Assembly: GCF_008253865.1 (NCBI RefSeq)
Contig: NZ_CP042332.1
Span: forward strand, 387,501 to 451,500
Reading direction: 5' to 3'
Length of the DNA stretch: 64,000 bases
DNA from: Bosea sp. F3-2
GTDB taxonomy: Bacteria; Pseudomonadota; Alphaproteobacteria; Rhizobiales; Beijerinckiaceae
Below the pieces are notes generated by a model that had not been told where the DNA came from, made no database searches, and saw only the letters and a list, made by a program, of their open reading frames with translations. Positions 55,374 to 63,956 of this stretch are shown here, piece by piece (the first letter of the stretch is position 1; each line of letters opens with the position of its first letter). The position numbers and the translations under genes were made by a program.

Positions 55374-57170
55374 ATGCACTCCTCGCCGCAAGCCGGTTTG
55401 GCCGGAAACGCCCATCGACCACAACCTTGCCGGGAGGAGACGCGTAGCTCGGAGGCCTTCTCGGCCATTGACCGCATGCGGCAGGCGTGGAGCGCGAAGT
55501 TCACCGGCGGGTTTTCGCCGATGGCCTTGACACTGGCCTATCTCGACTGGGCCGTTCATCTGGCGGCCGCGCCCGGCAAGCAGCTCGAACTCGCCAACAA
55601 GGCCGCACGCAAGGCCGCTCGCTTTGGAACTCACCTTGCGTCGGGCCTCTTCCAGGCGGACGCCGGTCCCTGCATTGCGCCGCTGCCCGGCGATCGCCGC
55701 TTCGCGGCGGCGGAATGGAGCACGCAGCCCTTCAGCTTCCTGGCGCAGGCGTTCCTGCTCAATCAGCAATGGTGGCACAACGTCACGCATGAGGTGCCGG
55801 GCGTCGAGCGTCATCACGAGGAGGTCGTCTCCTTCGTCGCCCGTCAGATCCTCGACATCTTCTCCCCTTCGAACAATCCGCTGACCAATCCGGAGGTGAT
55901 CGAGCGCGCCCGCAGGACCGGAGGGGCCAATTTCATCGAAGGCTGGAGGAACTGGGTGGAAGACCTGCAGCGGCAGCTCGCCGGCCAGCCACCCGTCGGC
56001 ACGGAGCGCTTCGTCGTCGGCCGGGACCTGGCGGTCACGCCAGGCAAGGTCGTCTTCCGCAACCACCTGATCGAGTTGATCCAGTACGCGCCAGCAACGC
56101 CAGACGTCCGTGCCGAGCCGATCCTGATCGTCCCGGCCTGGATCATGAAGTACTACATCCTCGACCTGTCGCCGGAGAATTCGCTGGTGCGCTACCTCGT
56201 CGGCGAGGGCTACACGGTCTTCTGCATCTCTTGGCGCAATCCCGATGCCGGCGACCGCGACCTTGCCATCGAGGACTACCGCCACAGCGGCGTGATGGCC
56301 GCGCTCGACGCCATCGCGGCGATCATGCCCGGCCGCAAGGTCCACGCTGCCGGCTATTGCCTGGGCGGCACGCTTCTGGCCATCGCGGCCGCAGCCATGG
56401 CGCGCGACGGCGAGAAGCGGCTGGCTTCACTGACCTTCCTCGCCGCCCAGACCGATTTCAGCGAGCCGGGCGAGCTCGCGCTTTTCATCGACGCGAGCCA
56501 GCTGCGCTTCCTCGACAGCATGATGTGGAACCGCGGCTATCTCTCGGCCGACCAGATGGCCGCGGCCTTCCAGATCCTGCGCTCGAACGATCTGGTCTGG
56601 TCGCGGCTGGTGCACGACTATCTGATGGGGGAGCGCTCCCCGATGTTCGATCTCATGGCCTGGAATGCGGATTCCACCCGCATGCCATACCGGATGCAGG
56701 CGGAGTATCTGCGCAGCCTCTATCTCGACAACGACCTGGCGAGCGGCCGCTTCATCGTCGAGGGACGGCCGGCGGCTCTCCAGAACATCCGCACGCCGAT
56801 CTTCGCCGTCGCGACGGAGGCCGACCATGTCGCTCCCTGGCGCTCCGTCCACAAATTGCACCTGCTGACCGATGCCGATTTGACGTTTGTGCTGACCAGC
56901 GGCGGGCACAACGCCGGCATCGTCAGCGAGCCCGGCCATTCCGGACGTCACTATCGGATCATGCTGAAGAAGCATGGCGACCCCTGCCTCGGTCCGGACG
57001 AATGGTTCGCGGCGGCCCGGATCCGTGAAGGCTCATGGTGGACGGCCTGGACGGATTGGCTTGGCACGCTGTCCTCGCCCGAACAGGTCACGCCAACCGC
57101 CATGGGCGGTGCCGGAGGCGCCGGCGAGCCGCTCTGCGATGCGCCTGGGACCTATGTGCTGGAAAGGTGA
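55374..57170 (+). CDS. phaC: Class I poly(3-hydroxyalkanoate) synthase
   Basis: 598 residues. The lipase-like box is HAAGYCLGGTLLAIAA with catalytic Cys329; the catalytic Asp is in ATEADHVAPWRSV and the His in TSGGHNAGIVSEPG. The N-terminal part carries FSPMALTLAYLDWAVHLAAA, and the core has IVPAWIMKYYILDLSPENSL and VFCISWRNPD, all standard. It polymerises 3-hydroxyacyl-CoA into storage granules. The head (residues 1-35) is poorly conserved. A MaoC-phosphotransacetylase gene follows four bases after its stop, so carbon storage and acetyl-phosphate metabolism are co-expressed. Confidence 0.93.
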   Translation: MHSSPQAGLAGNAHRPQPCREETRSSEAFSAIDRMRQAWSAKFTGGFSPMALTLAYLDWAVHLAAAPGKQLELANKAARKAARFGTHLASGLFQADAGPCIAPLPGDRRFAAAEWSTQPFSFLAQAFLLNQQWWHNVTHEVPGVERHHEEVVSFVARQILDIFSPSNNPLTNPEVIERARRTGGANFIEGWRNWVEDLQRQLAGQPPVGTERFVVGRDLAVTPGKVVFRNHLIELIQYAPATPDVRAEPILIVPAWIMKYYILDLSPENSLVRYLVGEGYTVFCISWRNPDAGDRDLAIEDYRHSGVMAALDAIAAIMPGRKVHAAGYCLGGTLLAIAAAAMARDGEKRLASLTFLAAQTDFSEPGELALFIDASQLRFLDSMMWNRGYLSADQMAAAFQILRSNDLVWSRLVHDYLMGERSPMFDLMAWNADSTRMPYRMQAEYLRSLYLDNDLASGRFIVEGRPAALQNIRTPIFAVATEADHVAPWRSVHKLHLLTDADLTFVLTSGGHNAGIVSEPGHSGRHYRIMLKKHGDPCLGPDEWFAAARIREGSWWTAWTDWLGTLSSPEQVTPTAMGGAGGAGEPLCDAPGTYVLER

Positions 57171-57173
57171 GCC

Positions 57174-58577
57174 GTGGATCAGGAGCTTTTCACGAACCGC
57201 ATCTTCGACGAGATCGCCATCGGCGAAAGCGCCTCTCTGGTCCGCATCGTTCGCCCCGATGACATCGAGCTTTTCGCTGCCGTTTCGGGCGATGCCAATC
57301 CTGTTCATCTGGATGCGACCTTCGCGGCGAGTGATCCGTTCGGACACGTCGTCGCGCATGGGATGTGGACCGCGGCGCTGGTCTCGGCCGTGCTCGGCAT
57401 GAAGCTGCCCGGTCCAGGCACGATCTATCTCGGGCAGGATCTGCGCTTCCTGAAGCCGGTCGCGCCCGGCGACACCGTGACTGCCACCGTGACGGCACGA
57501 AGCAAGGATGCGCGGAAGCGCACCGTTGTGCTGGATACGGTCTGCACCAACCAGAATGGCGAGACGGTCCTTTCCGGGACGGCGACGGTGACGGCGCCCA
57601 AGCAGCGCGTGACCTGGCCGCGCTTGCGTCTTCCCGAGGTGACCCTGAAACACTCCGATCGCTACGACAGCATCGTGGCGCAAGCCCGCGCCTTGCCGCC
57701 TTTGAGTGCCGCGATTGTCCACCCCTGTTCGCCGGAAGCGATTCTCGCGGCGATCGAGGTTCGCGATGAAGGCTTGTTGCAGCCGCTTCTCGTCGGCCCG
57801 GAAGCGAAGATCCGGGCTGCTGCGGAGAAGGCCGGCGTCACGCTCGACGGAATCGCGATCGAGCACGCCCCGCACAGCCATGCCGCAGCCGCGCGCGCCG
57901 TCGAGCTCGCGGTCGCGGGCCGAGTGGCCGCACTTATGAAGGGCAGTCTCCATACGGACGAACTGCTGGGCGCCGTCGTTGCGCCAGGCTCGGGTCTCAC
58001 GACGGAACGGCGCATCAGCCATGTCTATGCGATGAGCCTGCCCGCCTATCCCAAGCCGCTGATCGTGACGGACGCGGCGGTCAACATCCAGCCGTCGCTG
58101 ATGCAGAAGCGTGACATCTGTCAGAACGCGATCGACATGCTGCATCTGCTCGGCCTGGCGGAGCCTTTGGTGGCGGTCCTGGCTGCCGTTGAGACCGTCA
58201 GCGACCGGATGCCGTCGACGCTCGATGCGGCGGCTCTCACTGTGATGGCGGCGCGTGGCCAGATCACCGGGGCCAAGGTCGACGGTCCGCTTGCTTTCGA
58301 CAATGCGATCAGCCCGGAGGCGGCGCGAACAAAGGGGATCGTCTCTCCGGTTGCCGGGCAGGCCGACATCCTGCTCGTGCCTGATTTGGAGGTGGGCAAT
58401 ATGCTGGCCAAGCAACTGATCTATTTCGCCAATGCCGATGCGGCGGGGCTCGTGCTGGGTGCGCGCGTGCCAATCATCCTGACGAGCCGGGCTGACTCCC
58501 TGAAGACGCGCATCGCATCGGCCGCGCTGGCGAAGCTGGTCGCCGCCCATTGCCAGCCTTTGACGGTGCCGGCATAA
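57174..58577 (+). CDS. Bifunctional MaoC enoyl-CoA hydratase / phosphate acetyltransferase
   Basis: 467 residues from GTG 57174, preceded by GGAAAGG. Residues 1-140 are a MaoC hot-dog domain (AVSGDANPVHLDATFAASDP, FGHVVAHGMWTAALVSAVLG). Residues 150-467 are a Pta domain (MKGSLHTDELLGAVV, TDAAVNIQPSLMQKRDICQN, GPLAFDNAISPEAARTKGIV). It would hydrate enoyl-CoA to feed PhaC and interconvert acetyl-CoA and acetyl phosphate. It originally formed an operon with acetate kinase, whose remnant overlaps its stop. Confidence 0.9.
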   Translation: MDQELFTNRIFDEIAIGESASLVRIVRPDDIELFAAVSGDANPVHLDATFAASDPFGHVVAHGMWTAALVSAVLGMKLPGPGTIYLGQDLRFLKPVAPGDTVTATVTARSKDARKRTVVLDTVCTNQNGETVLSGTATVTAPKQRVTWPRLRLPEVTLKHSDRYDSIVAQARALPPLSAAIVHPCSPEAILAAIEVRDEGLLQPLLVGPEAKIRAAAEKAGVTLDGIAIEHAPHSHAAAARAVELAVAGRVAALMKGSLHTDELLGAVVAPGSGLTTERRISHVYAMSLPAYPKPLIVTDAAVNIQPSLMQKRDICQNAIDMLHLLGLAEPLVAVLAAVETVSDRMPSTLDAAALTVMAARGQITGAKVDGPLAFDNAISPEAARTKGIVSPVAGQADILLVPDLEVGNMLAKQLIYFANADAAGLVLGARVPIILTSRADSLKTRIASAALAKLVAAHCQPLTVPA

Positions 58578-58753
58578 GCGAGCCGCTTCTCGTCACCTTC
58601 AATGCCGGCTCCTCGATGGTAAAGATCGGGCTCTTCGTGCTGGGCGAAACCGGGCTGAAGCGGAGCGGCAAGGGCGTGATCGATTTCCGCGAGCCGCCGT
58701 TGCGCTTCCGGCAGATCGGAAAGCCGGATATCGGCCCGGACAGCCGGTAGTTT
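58574..58753 (+). pseudogene. ackA: Acetate kinase, N-terminal remnant without start codon
   Basis: The frame begins ATA-AGC-GAG and reads SEPLLVTFNAGSSMVKIGLF, then VLGETGLKRSGKGVIDFR; FNAGSSMVKIGLF matches the first phosphate-binding loop of acetate kinase. After about 40 residues similarity ends and a TAG follows (58751-58753). ATA stands where homologues have ATG, and the overlapped phosphotransacetylase stop is TAA, as if an ATGA junction mutated to ATAA. A further open frame at 58860-58989 (ending NALAVVKAAERAF) could be the other end of the gene but is unproven. Confidence 0.7.
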
Positions 58754-58986
58754 CTCGGCAGCGACAAGCCTGGAACCCACCAGGATCTACTCTGCTGGCG
58801 GATCGCGGGTGAGGTCGCTTTAGCCGGTGATTCGCGCGGCAGTGGCGCGGCGGTTAACGTGGTTCGATCTCGACCTCGGTGATCAATGCCGCCGTCCGAC
58901 CGCAGATTAGCCATGCCAGTGGCCGTGAGAAAGCCGTTGTCGCGGAAAACGCACTGGCGGTGGTGAAGGCCGCCGAACGAGCCTTC

Positions 58987-59012
58987 TGAGCTGAACTAAG
59001 AATGTCAGCTCA
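58987..59012. terminator. Convergent hairpin between the ackA remnant and phasin
   Basis: TGAGCTGA-ACTAAGAATG-TCAGCTCA is a perfect 8-base inverted repeat in the gap before the convergent phasin stop. No T-run is present on either strand, so intrinsic termination is uncertain. Confidence 0.35.
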
Positions 59013-59025
59013 GACAGGCTTCCCG

Positions 59026-59424
59026 CTAGGCCGCAGCTTTCTGGGCGCCCGTCCAGCCCGACATATACTGGGCGCCGACCCCGGTCCAGGCATCCATGTT
59101 CTTGCGGGCGAGCGTGGACAGTCTCTCGGCCTCGTCGGCGTAAGCGCCGCCGAAGCCTTTGGCGAAATCCTGCTGGGCGTCGACCGCCTGGGCGATCTCC
59201 TTACAGCGGCCGAGCTTGGCGCAGAGCTCGGCCTGGGCCTGCATTCTGCGTCCCATGAAGGCCAGGATTTCCGAGGCCATCGCGAGCTGGGTTTCCCAGA
59301 TCTTTTGCGGCAGCACGGTTGCCGAGGCGAGCTGCGCTTTGACGATCTGCATTCCCTCATCGACCATAGCGGTGGCCCCGATCTGGTCGGCAGCGAGGGA
59401 GTTGGAGACAGGCTTCGTAGGCAT
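59026..59424 (-). CDS. Phasin-family granule protein
   Basis: 132 residues, preceded by GGAGGTTCAC. The amphipathic helical blocks AKAQ-like MQIVKAQLASATVLPQKIWE, AMASEILAFMGRRMQAQAEL and FAKGFGGAYADEAERLSTLA are typical of phasins, which coat polyhydroxyalkanoate granules. Its place beside phaC supports this. TTGACACATCGCAA (59499-59512), one base off the FNR-type palindrome, lies 75 bases upstream and is also a possible -35 region for the divergent NUDIX gene. Confidence 0.88.
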   Translation of the reverse strand: MPTKPVSNSLAADQIGATAMVDEGMQIVKAQLASATVLPQKIWETQLAMASEILAFMGRRMQAQAELCAKLGRCKEIAQAVDAQQDFAKGFGGAYADEAERLSTLARKNMDAWTGVGAQYMSGWTGAQKAAA

Positions 59425-59539
59425 GTGAACCTCCTGAATTGTCTCTGCCGCCTAGGTTGCGACGGTCGCGAGTTTCCTCGGGACGCGTCGCCCGGTCCTT
59501 GACACATCGCAAATTGGGGCACCGGTTGAGGTTTTTTTG

Positions 59540-60013
59540 ATGGCTTCCTGCAGTGTCGGCATCTTGATGTATCGCCTTGTGGCAGAAGGAGCCGAAGTCC
59601 TTCTCGTGCATCCGGGCGGCCCGTTCTGGCAGCGCAAGGATCTTGGCGCTTGGTCGATTCCGAAGGGCGAGCCGCAGCCGGGCGAAACCGCGCAGGAAAC
59701 TGCGCGACGGGAGTTCGCAGAAGAACTGGGAACTGTGCCGCCAGGTCCTCTTGTTCCGCTCGGACGCATTCGGCAACGGGGAGGGAAGGTCGTCGAAGCC
59801 TTTGCGCTGAGGGGCGACCTGGAAGCGGAAAAGCTTCGCTGCAGCAGTGAGGTCGAGCTCGAATGGCCGCGCGGCAGCGGCCAAATCCGCCGATTTCCCG
59901 AAATTGACCGAGCGGCCTGGTTCTCGCTTCCGGAGGCGCGGCTGCGCATCCTGGCGGCGCAAGGCGAACTTCTTGAGCGTCTCGAACACGAACTGTCGAA
60001 CAAAAATGCTTAA
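59540..60013 (+). CDS. NUDIX hydrolase
   Basis: 157 residues from ATG 59540 (a TTG one codon earlier is less likely). The complete NUDIX box reads GEPQPGETAQETARREFAEE followed by LG, matching G-x5-E-x7-R-E-U-x-E-E-x-G. SVGILMYRLVAEGAEVLLVH is the first strand pair and KDLGAWSIPKGE leads into the box. Members of this subfamily often hydrolyse dinucleoside polyphosphates or ADP-ribose-like compounds; the substrate is not decided by sequence. It is divergent from phasin. Confidence 0.9.
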   Translation: MASCSVGILMYRLVAEGAEVLLVHPGGPFWQRKDLGAWSIPKGEPQPGETAQETARREFAEELGTVPPGPLVPLGRIRQRGGKVVEAFALRGDLEAEKLRCSSEVELEWPRGSGQIRRFPEIDRAAWFSLPEARLRILAAQGELLERLEHELSNKNA

Positions 60014-60022
60014 AGGCCATTA

Positions 60023-60259
60023 TTAAGGCTGGAACAGTGGCTCCGCTCTTCGCGGCGATTTATGGCCGAGGGCAAATTTCTTGCTTTTGACGACCAGACA
60101 GATGCGCTGTCCGTGCCATGTGACTATCCGCTCGACATGGCCGGTGGGCCAGATCCTGATCACGCTGCCGTCATCGCGCATGATGTAGGCTGGGATCAAG
60201 GCCGAATGGGTTCGCCGAATGCTCCGCTCTTCCTGTCGCGTTAGCCGGGTCGCAAGCAT
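60023..60259 (-). CDS. Small protein of unknown function
   Basis: 78 residues with a good ribosome site (GAGGAGCGAGC before ATG 60259). The core MRDDGSVIRIWPTGHVERIV and TWHGQRICLVVKSKKF look like a short beta-strand domain; no catalytic or membrane motif is visible. The basic head (ATRLTRQEERSIRRTHSAL) resembles a nucleic-acid-binding tail. It converges on the NUDIX gene and lies 100 bases downstream of the BON gene on the same strand. Confidence 0.5.
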   Translation of the reverse strand: MLATRLTRQEERSIRRTHSALIPAYIMRDDGSVIRIWPTGHVERIVTWHGQRICLVVKSKKFALGHKSPRRAEPLFQP

Positions 60260-60359
60260 GCTCGCTCCTCGACATCATGGCTATCAGCCTTCGAGATTGC
60301 TTGAACGGACCGGCCGAGTCCAATTGCCTCGGCCGGCATGATGGTTCGTCGAAGATAGC

Positions 60360-61007
60360 TTAGGCCACGGCCAAGTGATCCTCGACCGCATTCACCCCGG
60401 GGGCGGCCCAAGCAGCGCGTTCCGCGAGCACGCGTTCGTGCCAGGCTTTCACTTTGCCTTCGAGGGTCACTCGACCACCCGATACAAGCACGCGGATCTG
60501 GTTCGCTTCGAATTCGGCGTTGCGCTTTAGGGCGTCCTCGATCCGGTGCTTGATGTCGCCGGCCTGGACGGCAGGCTTGATCGTGATGGCGTTGGTGATG
60601 CCGATGACGCCGGAAAGCTTTCGAACGGCGGTCTCGGCGGCCCTGCTCTGGAAGTACCATGGGACCTCACCACTCAGGGTGACCCATCCCTTCTGAACCT
60701 TGAGTTGGACCTTGTCGTTGGGAATGGTGGTGTCCCATTCGATGATCTTGAGTGCCCGCTGCGCGATCTCGTCATCGTTGGTCTTCTGGTCGTAGGGCCA
60801 ACGCACCTCGATCTCTTGGGCAATGGCTCGGACCCCCTTCACGCGTTGAACGACCCGCTCTGCCATAAGCTTTTCGGCATAGCTGCCGACATGGCCCGAC
60901 AAGGTCACGACGCCATTGTCCGCGGAAACGCCGATTTGCGCTGCGTTGATACTGGGCTCAAACTCCAGCTCATTGAGTACATCTTCGCGGAGAGACAAAT
61001 CACTCAT
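60360..61007 (-). CDS. Triple-BON-domain protein
   Basis: 215 residues from ATG 61007, with GGAGG six bases upstream. Three BON domains follow one another: about residues 3-70 (GVSADNGVVTLSGHVGSYAE), 78-145 (VQKGWVTLSGEVPWYFQSRA) and 148-215 (VLVSGGRVTLEGKVKAWHER). There is no signal peptide, so it is cytoplasmic like BON proteins near USP/Hsp20 genes. BON domains are thought to bind lipids or sugars; in stress islands the role is unknown. A perfect FNR box is 57 bases upstream. Confidence 0.88.
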   Translation of the reverse strand: MSDLSLREDVLNELEFEPSINAAQIGVSADNGVVTLSGHVGSYAEKLMAERVVQRVKGVRAIAQEIEVRWPYDQKTNDDEIAQRALKIIEWDTTIPNDKVQLKVQKGWVTLSGEVPWYFQSRAAETAVRKLSGVIGITNAITIKPAVQAGDIKHRIEDALKRNAEFEANQIRVLVSGGRVTLEGKVKAWHERVLAERAAWAAPGVNAVEDHLAVA

Positions 61008-61063
61008 GGCGACCTCCTGTGTTTGGTGCAATTTGTATTTTATGTAGTAAGTTATGTTTTGCT

Positions 61064-61077
61064 TTGATATTAATCAA
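61064..61077. promoter_or_regulatory. FNR-type box upstream of BON gene
   Basis: TTGATATTAATCAA, a perfect FNR consensus in an AT-rich region (61020-61120), 57 bases before the BON start at 61007. Confidence 0.7.
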
Positions 61078-61130
61078 AAATAACTCAGAGATTAATATCT
61101 ACCTATTTAAGATTGGAATTTATTTCGAGA

Positions 61131-61967
61131 TCAATGTGACATCAGGCACGGGATGGGCGAGTCCGCAAGTAGATCGCCTGTGACTCCTCCGAAAATCCAT
61201 TCCCGCAAACGGTTGTGGCCGTAGGCGCCCGATACGATCAAATCGCTCCCATCTTCCAAGGCAGCGTCGACGATGGTGTCGGCGTAGGATCCTGACAGCG
61301 ACGTCCGGATCATTGGCCGACTAGTGATGCCGTGGCGCGCGAGATGCGCACAGACGTCTTCCCCGCTTTGGTCTCTCGCATCGTCTCCCACGGAAAGAAC
61401 GGTCACGCTCTCGGCGCGCTGGAGAAACGGCAGCGCATCCAACACGGCTCGCCGGGCTTCGCGCGTATCCTTCCAGGCGACAATGACGCGACGGGCCAGG
61501 ATGCTCCGGCCGTTTTGCGGGACGATGAGAACAGGTCGGCCCAATTCCATCACGGCATCGCCGGCGTCGATTGTGATCATTCGGTGGGAAGCGCCCGAAG
61601 ATGACCTTGCGACGATGATAAGATCTGCGGCGCGGGCCTGGTTGGCGATGAATTCAGTCGGCCGTTGAATATTGCTACGCCACTCAATGTCGGGCAGATG
61701 ACCAACGCCACGCCTGAAATTTGTCTCTGCCTGTGCCAAATCTTCCATGGCTGCATTCCTCGCGTTCTCGACGAGGATTGGGCGTGCGGTTGCCAGACCG
61801 TCCTCGAGATAGGGAAGCGTTGCCTCCTCGGCGGCTATGCCGATCAGGAGGCTGCCGAACCGAGAAGCAAGCGAGGCAGCCAAGGCGACATGATTTTCGG
61901 CGTGGCTCGACAGGCCGACACAAACCATGATGCTGGCGTAGTTGCGAGTGGTCGAGCTGGGGTTCAT
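61131..61967 (-). CDS. Tandem universal stress protein
   Basis: 278 residues. The first half (ASIMVCVGLSSHAENHVALA) is degenerate. The second half has RRVIVAWKDTREARRAVLDA and VSGAYGHNRLREWIFGGVTG, with an intact G-A-Y-G-H ATP loop. It is closely similar in layout to the protein at 46911-47753, and both end in a C-[RL]-[LM]-[MP]-type tail with SH or TH. It is the fourth USP of the island, 123 bases downstream of the BON control region and on the same strand. Confidence 0.88.
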   Translation of the reverse strand: MNPSSTTRNYASIMVCVGLSSHAENHVALAASLASRFGSLLIGIAAEEATLPYLEDGLATARPILVENARNAAMEDLAQAETNFRRGVGHLPDIEWRSNIQRPTEFIANQARAADLIIVARSSSGASHRMITIDAGDAVMELGRPVLIVPQNGRSILARRVIVAWKDTREARRAVLDALPFLQRAESVTVLSVGDDARDQSGEDVCAHLARHGITSRPMIRTSLSGSYADTIVDAALEDGSDLIVSGAYGHNRLREWIFGGVTGDLLADSPIPCLMSH

Positions 61968-61987
61968 CGGGAGGTACCTTGTCCGTT

Positions 61988-62434
61988 TCAGGCTGACCTA
62001 CGGTGATATGATGCGCAGGTAGCGTGGAGGAGGCGTTGCGCAATTCCTGACCGAGGCGATTTCAACTTGAGTGCGGCAGCACGAAATGGCAGCAACTCTC
62101 CGTCGGCTGCTCTCAGCGAAACGTAATCGCCTGGTCCGAAGCGATGCCCATCGAGCCGATAGCCAAGCTCGTCATGCTGCTTGCTGGTATCGTCGTAGTC
62201 GATGCACCATGTCGCGCCGCCAGGCCCGCCGGCTCGATGGATCAGCCAGCCGTAGCGGTCGGCTTCACTAGTCCAGAAGCGTCGAACGCGGCACCTTCCA
62301 CGGCTTCGTCGCCATGCTTTCGCATCGAGATAAAGCCGCGAGTCCAGCGGCGCATGGATCTCATAGCCGCAACCCGAATACCCCTCGAGGTAAGTGGCCG
62401 TGCGCGCAAGATGGAGCGTCACAACGTACATCAT
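61988..62434 (-). CDS. Conserved protein of unknown function
   Basis: 148 residues from ATG 62434. It begins MMYVVTLHLARTATYLEGYS and continues GCGYEIHAPLDSRLYLDAKA, CRVRRFWTSEADRYGWLIHR and AGGPGGATWCIDYDD, ending EYVSLR-like GDYVSLRAADGELLPF. I know this pattern as a recurring uncharacterised protein beside USP and Hsp20 genes in alphaproteobacteria. It is rich in aromatic residues and has no membrane or signal segment. The function is unknown. Confidence 0.7.
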   Translation of the reverse strand: MMYVVTLHLARTATYLEGYSGCGYEIHAPLDSRLYLDAKAWRRSRGRCRVRRFWTSEADRYGWLIHRAGGPGGATWCIDYDDTSKQHDELGYRLDGHRFGPGDYVSLRAADGELLPFRAAALKLKSPRSGIAQRLLHATCASYHRRSA

Positions 62435-62554
62435 GGAGTTTCTCACTATCGATTGTTGAAGCGCTCGCGCCGAGTTCCCGCGCGATAGGGGCCAGCACCA
62501 CGAGAGACCCATCCACAGAATTCCCGTCGCGCCGGCCCGATGCTTCCAGCACAG

Positions 62555-63088
62555 TCAAGCCGCCTTGACTGGGATGACCTCTTCCTTCGGCTGAGCCTTT
62601 ACTCTCCTGGGGACGGCGATACTCAGAACGCCATTGGCGTACCGAGCTTCGATCTTGTCCGCGACGATATCATCCGGCAGCCGGAACGAGCGAAAGAACG
62701 AGCCGTAGCGCCGCTCGGAGACATAGGCATCCTCGTCCTTGCGCTCCTTTTCGCTCTTCTTTTCGCCACTGATCGTTAGGAGCCCGTCCGATAGTTTGAC
62801 CTGCACGTCAGCCGGCGCGATGCCCGGAAGCTCCGCCGTGATGTTGTAGAGTTCGTCCGTCTTGGAAACGTCGACGGCAGGAACGCTTCCCCAGCGTTCG
62901 AAGCGGGGCAGAGACAAATCGAAGGACAGCGGAGCTGCGAAGGGCCGCCGGCCAGAGCGGAAGCCGAAATTGTCGAACAATCGATCCATCTCGCTCCAGA
63001 AGCGATCGAAGCCGGCCAATTCGGATTGAGGGGAGCCAGGCTCGTACGTTTCACCTTTGATCGGGAGCTTAGTTGCTGGTTCTGCCAT
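62555..63088 (-). CDS. Hsp20-family small heat-shock protein
   Basis: 177 residues from ATG 63088, with CAGGAGG eight bases upstream. The alpha-crystallin domain runs from PAVDVSKTDELYNITAELPG through SDGLLTISGEKKSEKERKDE and YGSFFRSFRLPDDIV to GVLSIAVPRR, where G-V-L-x-I is the dimer-binding motif. A C-terminal I-P-V sequence (EEVIPVKAA) is the oligomer-docking motif. It holds unfolded proteins during stress. No ROSE thermometer is apparent; an FNR-type box lies 138 bases upstream. Confidence 0.93.
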   Translation of the reverse strand: MAEPATKLPIKGETYEPGSPQSELAGFDRFWSEMDRLFDNFGFRSGRRPFAAPLSFDLSLPRFERWGSVPAVDVSKTDELYNITAELPGIAPADVQVKLSDGLLTISGEKKSEKERKDEDAYVSERRYGSFFRSFRLPDDIVADKIEARYANGVLSIAVPRRVKAQPKEEVIPVKAA

Positions 63089-63225
63089 GATCGCCTCCTG
63101 TGAGAGATGGCGGGCGGCGTTACTTCGTGCATCGTCGCGGTCGCGCCGCTCGATCGAAACCCGGCGCACGACGCTCGGGGACCGGGGCCGATGCGCGATC
63201 CAAACACGCATCGATGTCTGCCACC

Positions 63226-63239
63226 TTGAGAGAAATCAA
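63226..63239. promoter_or_regulatory. FNR/FixK-type box upstream of hsp20
   Basis: TTGAGAGAAATCAA, a perfect TTGA-N6-TCAA site 138 bases before the Hsp20 start; further than at the other genes, leaving a longer leader. Confidence 0.5.
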
Positions 63240-63626
63240 AAATGCAGCCCGGCAGAGCTTGAGGTGCAGGCCCGTGGTTCTGCGTAGCGTTGCGCTGTTT
63301 GTCGGTCGGTAGTGAGTTCCGCCAGAATGATCGCGATCTTGGTCTTCTGCCGAAAAATGCGCGGCCTCTAGTTTCGAGCCGCTTGCCGGGGCCGAGCCCG
63401 CTTTGATCGTGAGGCACACTGCGGAATGACGTTGCGCTCCCGGAACACCCGGCCGCTATCGAACCATTTCTCGATCCCGGGTCTCGAAAGATTGTGCCGG
63501 CTTGCATGTCAGATCAGGCGCGGCTGCGAAGAGCGGCATCTCGAGGAACGGGATCTGCACGCGGACGTTGGCGGTGGCCATCCCCTGTTTCATTCAATAA
63601 AATGGGACAACAGCGAGGGTCTGATC

Positions 63627-63956
63627 ATGGGACGCCTGCGGAGCTTTGCGGTTGGTGCTGTCCTGTCCGTTGTGCCGGCAACCTTGAGCGCGCAGACGAC
63701 AGGTGACCCGCAGCAGGGTTTGGCGTTCGCGCGGGAGGCTTGCGCTGCGTGTCACGCGGTGGAGCGCCGGCAGCATTCTTCCCCCAATCCGCAAGCGCCG
63801 CCTTTCGACGCCATCGCAAACACGCGCGGCATGACGGGGATGGCGTTGTCTGCGTTCCTCCAGACATCCCACCCTACAATGCCAAACCTGATCTTGGAGG
63901 CAGACGAAATCGCGAATGTCGCCGCCTACATCCTTAGCTTGAAAGGTGGACAGTGA
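63627..63956 (+). CDS. Exported monohaem cytochrome c
   Basis: 109 residues from ATG 63627, with GAGGG eight bases upstream. The signal peptide is MGRLRSFAVGAVLSVVPATL with SAQ cleavage. The haem site is CAACHAVER and a likely Met ligand sits in HPTMPNLIL. AREACAACHAVE with NPQAPPFDAIANTRGM marks it as a small class I cytochrome. It and the cytochrome at 38149 bracket the visible island, so both may carry electrons under low oxygen. No FNR-type box was seen before this one within 200 bases. Confidence 0.85.
   Translation: MGRLRSFAVGAVLSVVPATLSAQTTGDPQQGLAFAREACAACHAVERRQHSSPNPQAPPFDAIANTRGMTGMALSAFLQTSHPTMPNLILEADEIANVAAYILSLKGGQ

Noticed and set aside
57033..58550. A 505-codon minus-strand frame
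   Set aside because: Antisense to the MaoC-Pta gene; arginine-rich with no recognisable motif.
58860..58989. Open frame ending ALAVVKAAERAF as the certain C-terminus of acetate kinase
   Set aside because: Similarity to acetate kinase ends is too weak to claim; mentioned only as possible in the ackA entry.
62440..62560. Hairpin or thermometer before the unknown gene at 62434 and before hsp20
   Set aside because: No stem covering the ribosome sites could be drawn by hand; no ROSE-like GGA/UUGCU pairing seen.
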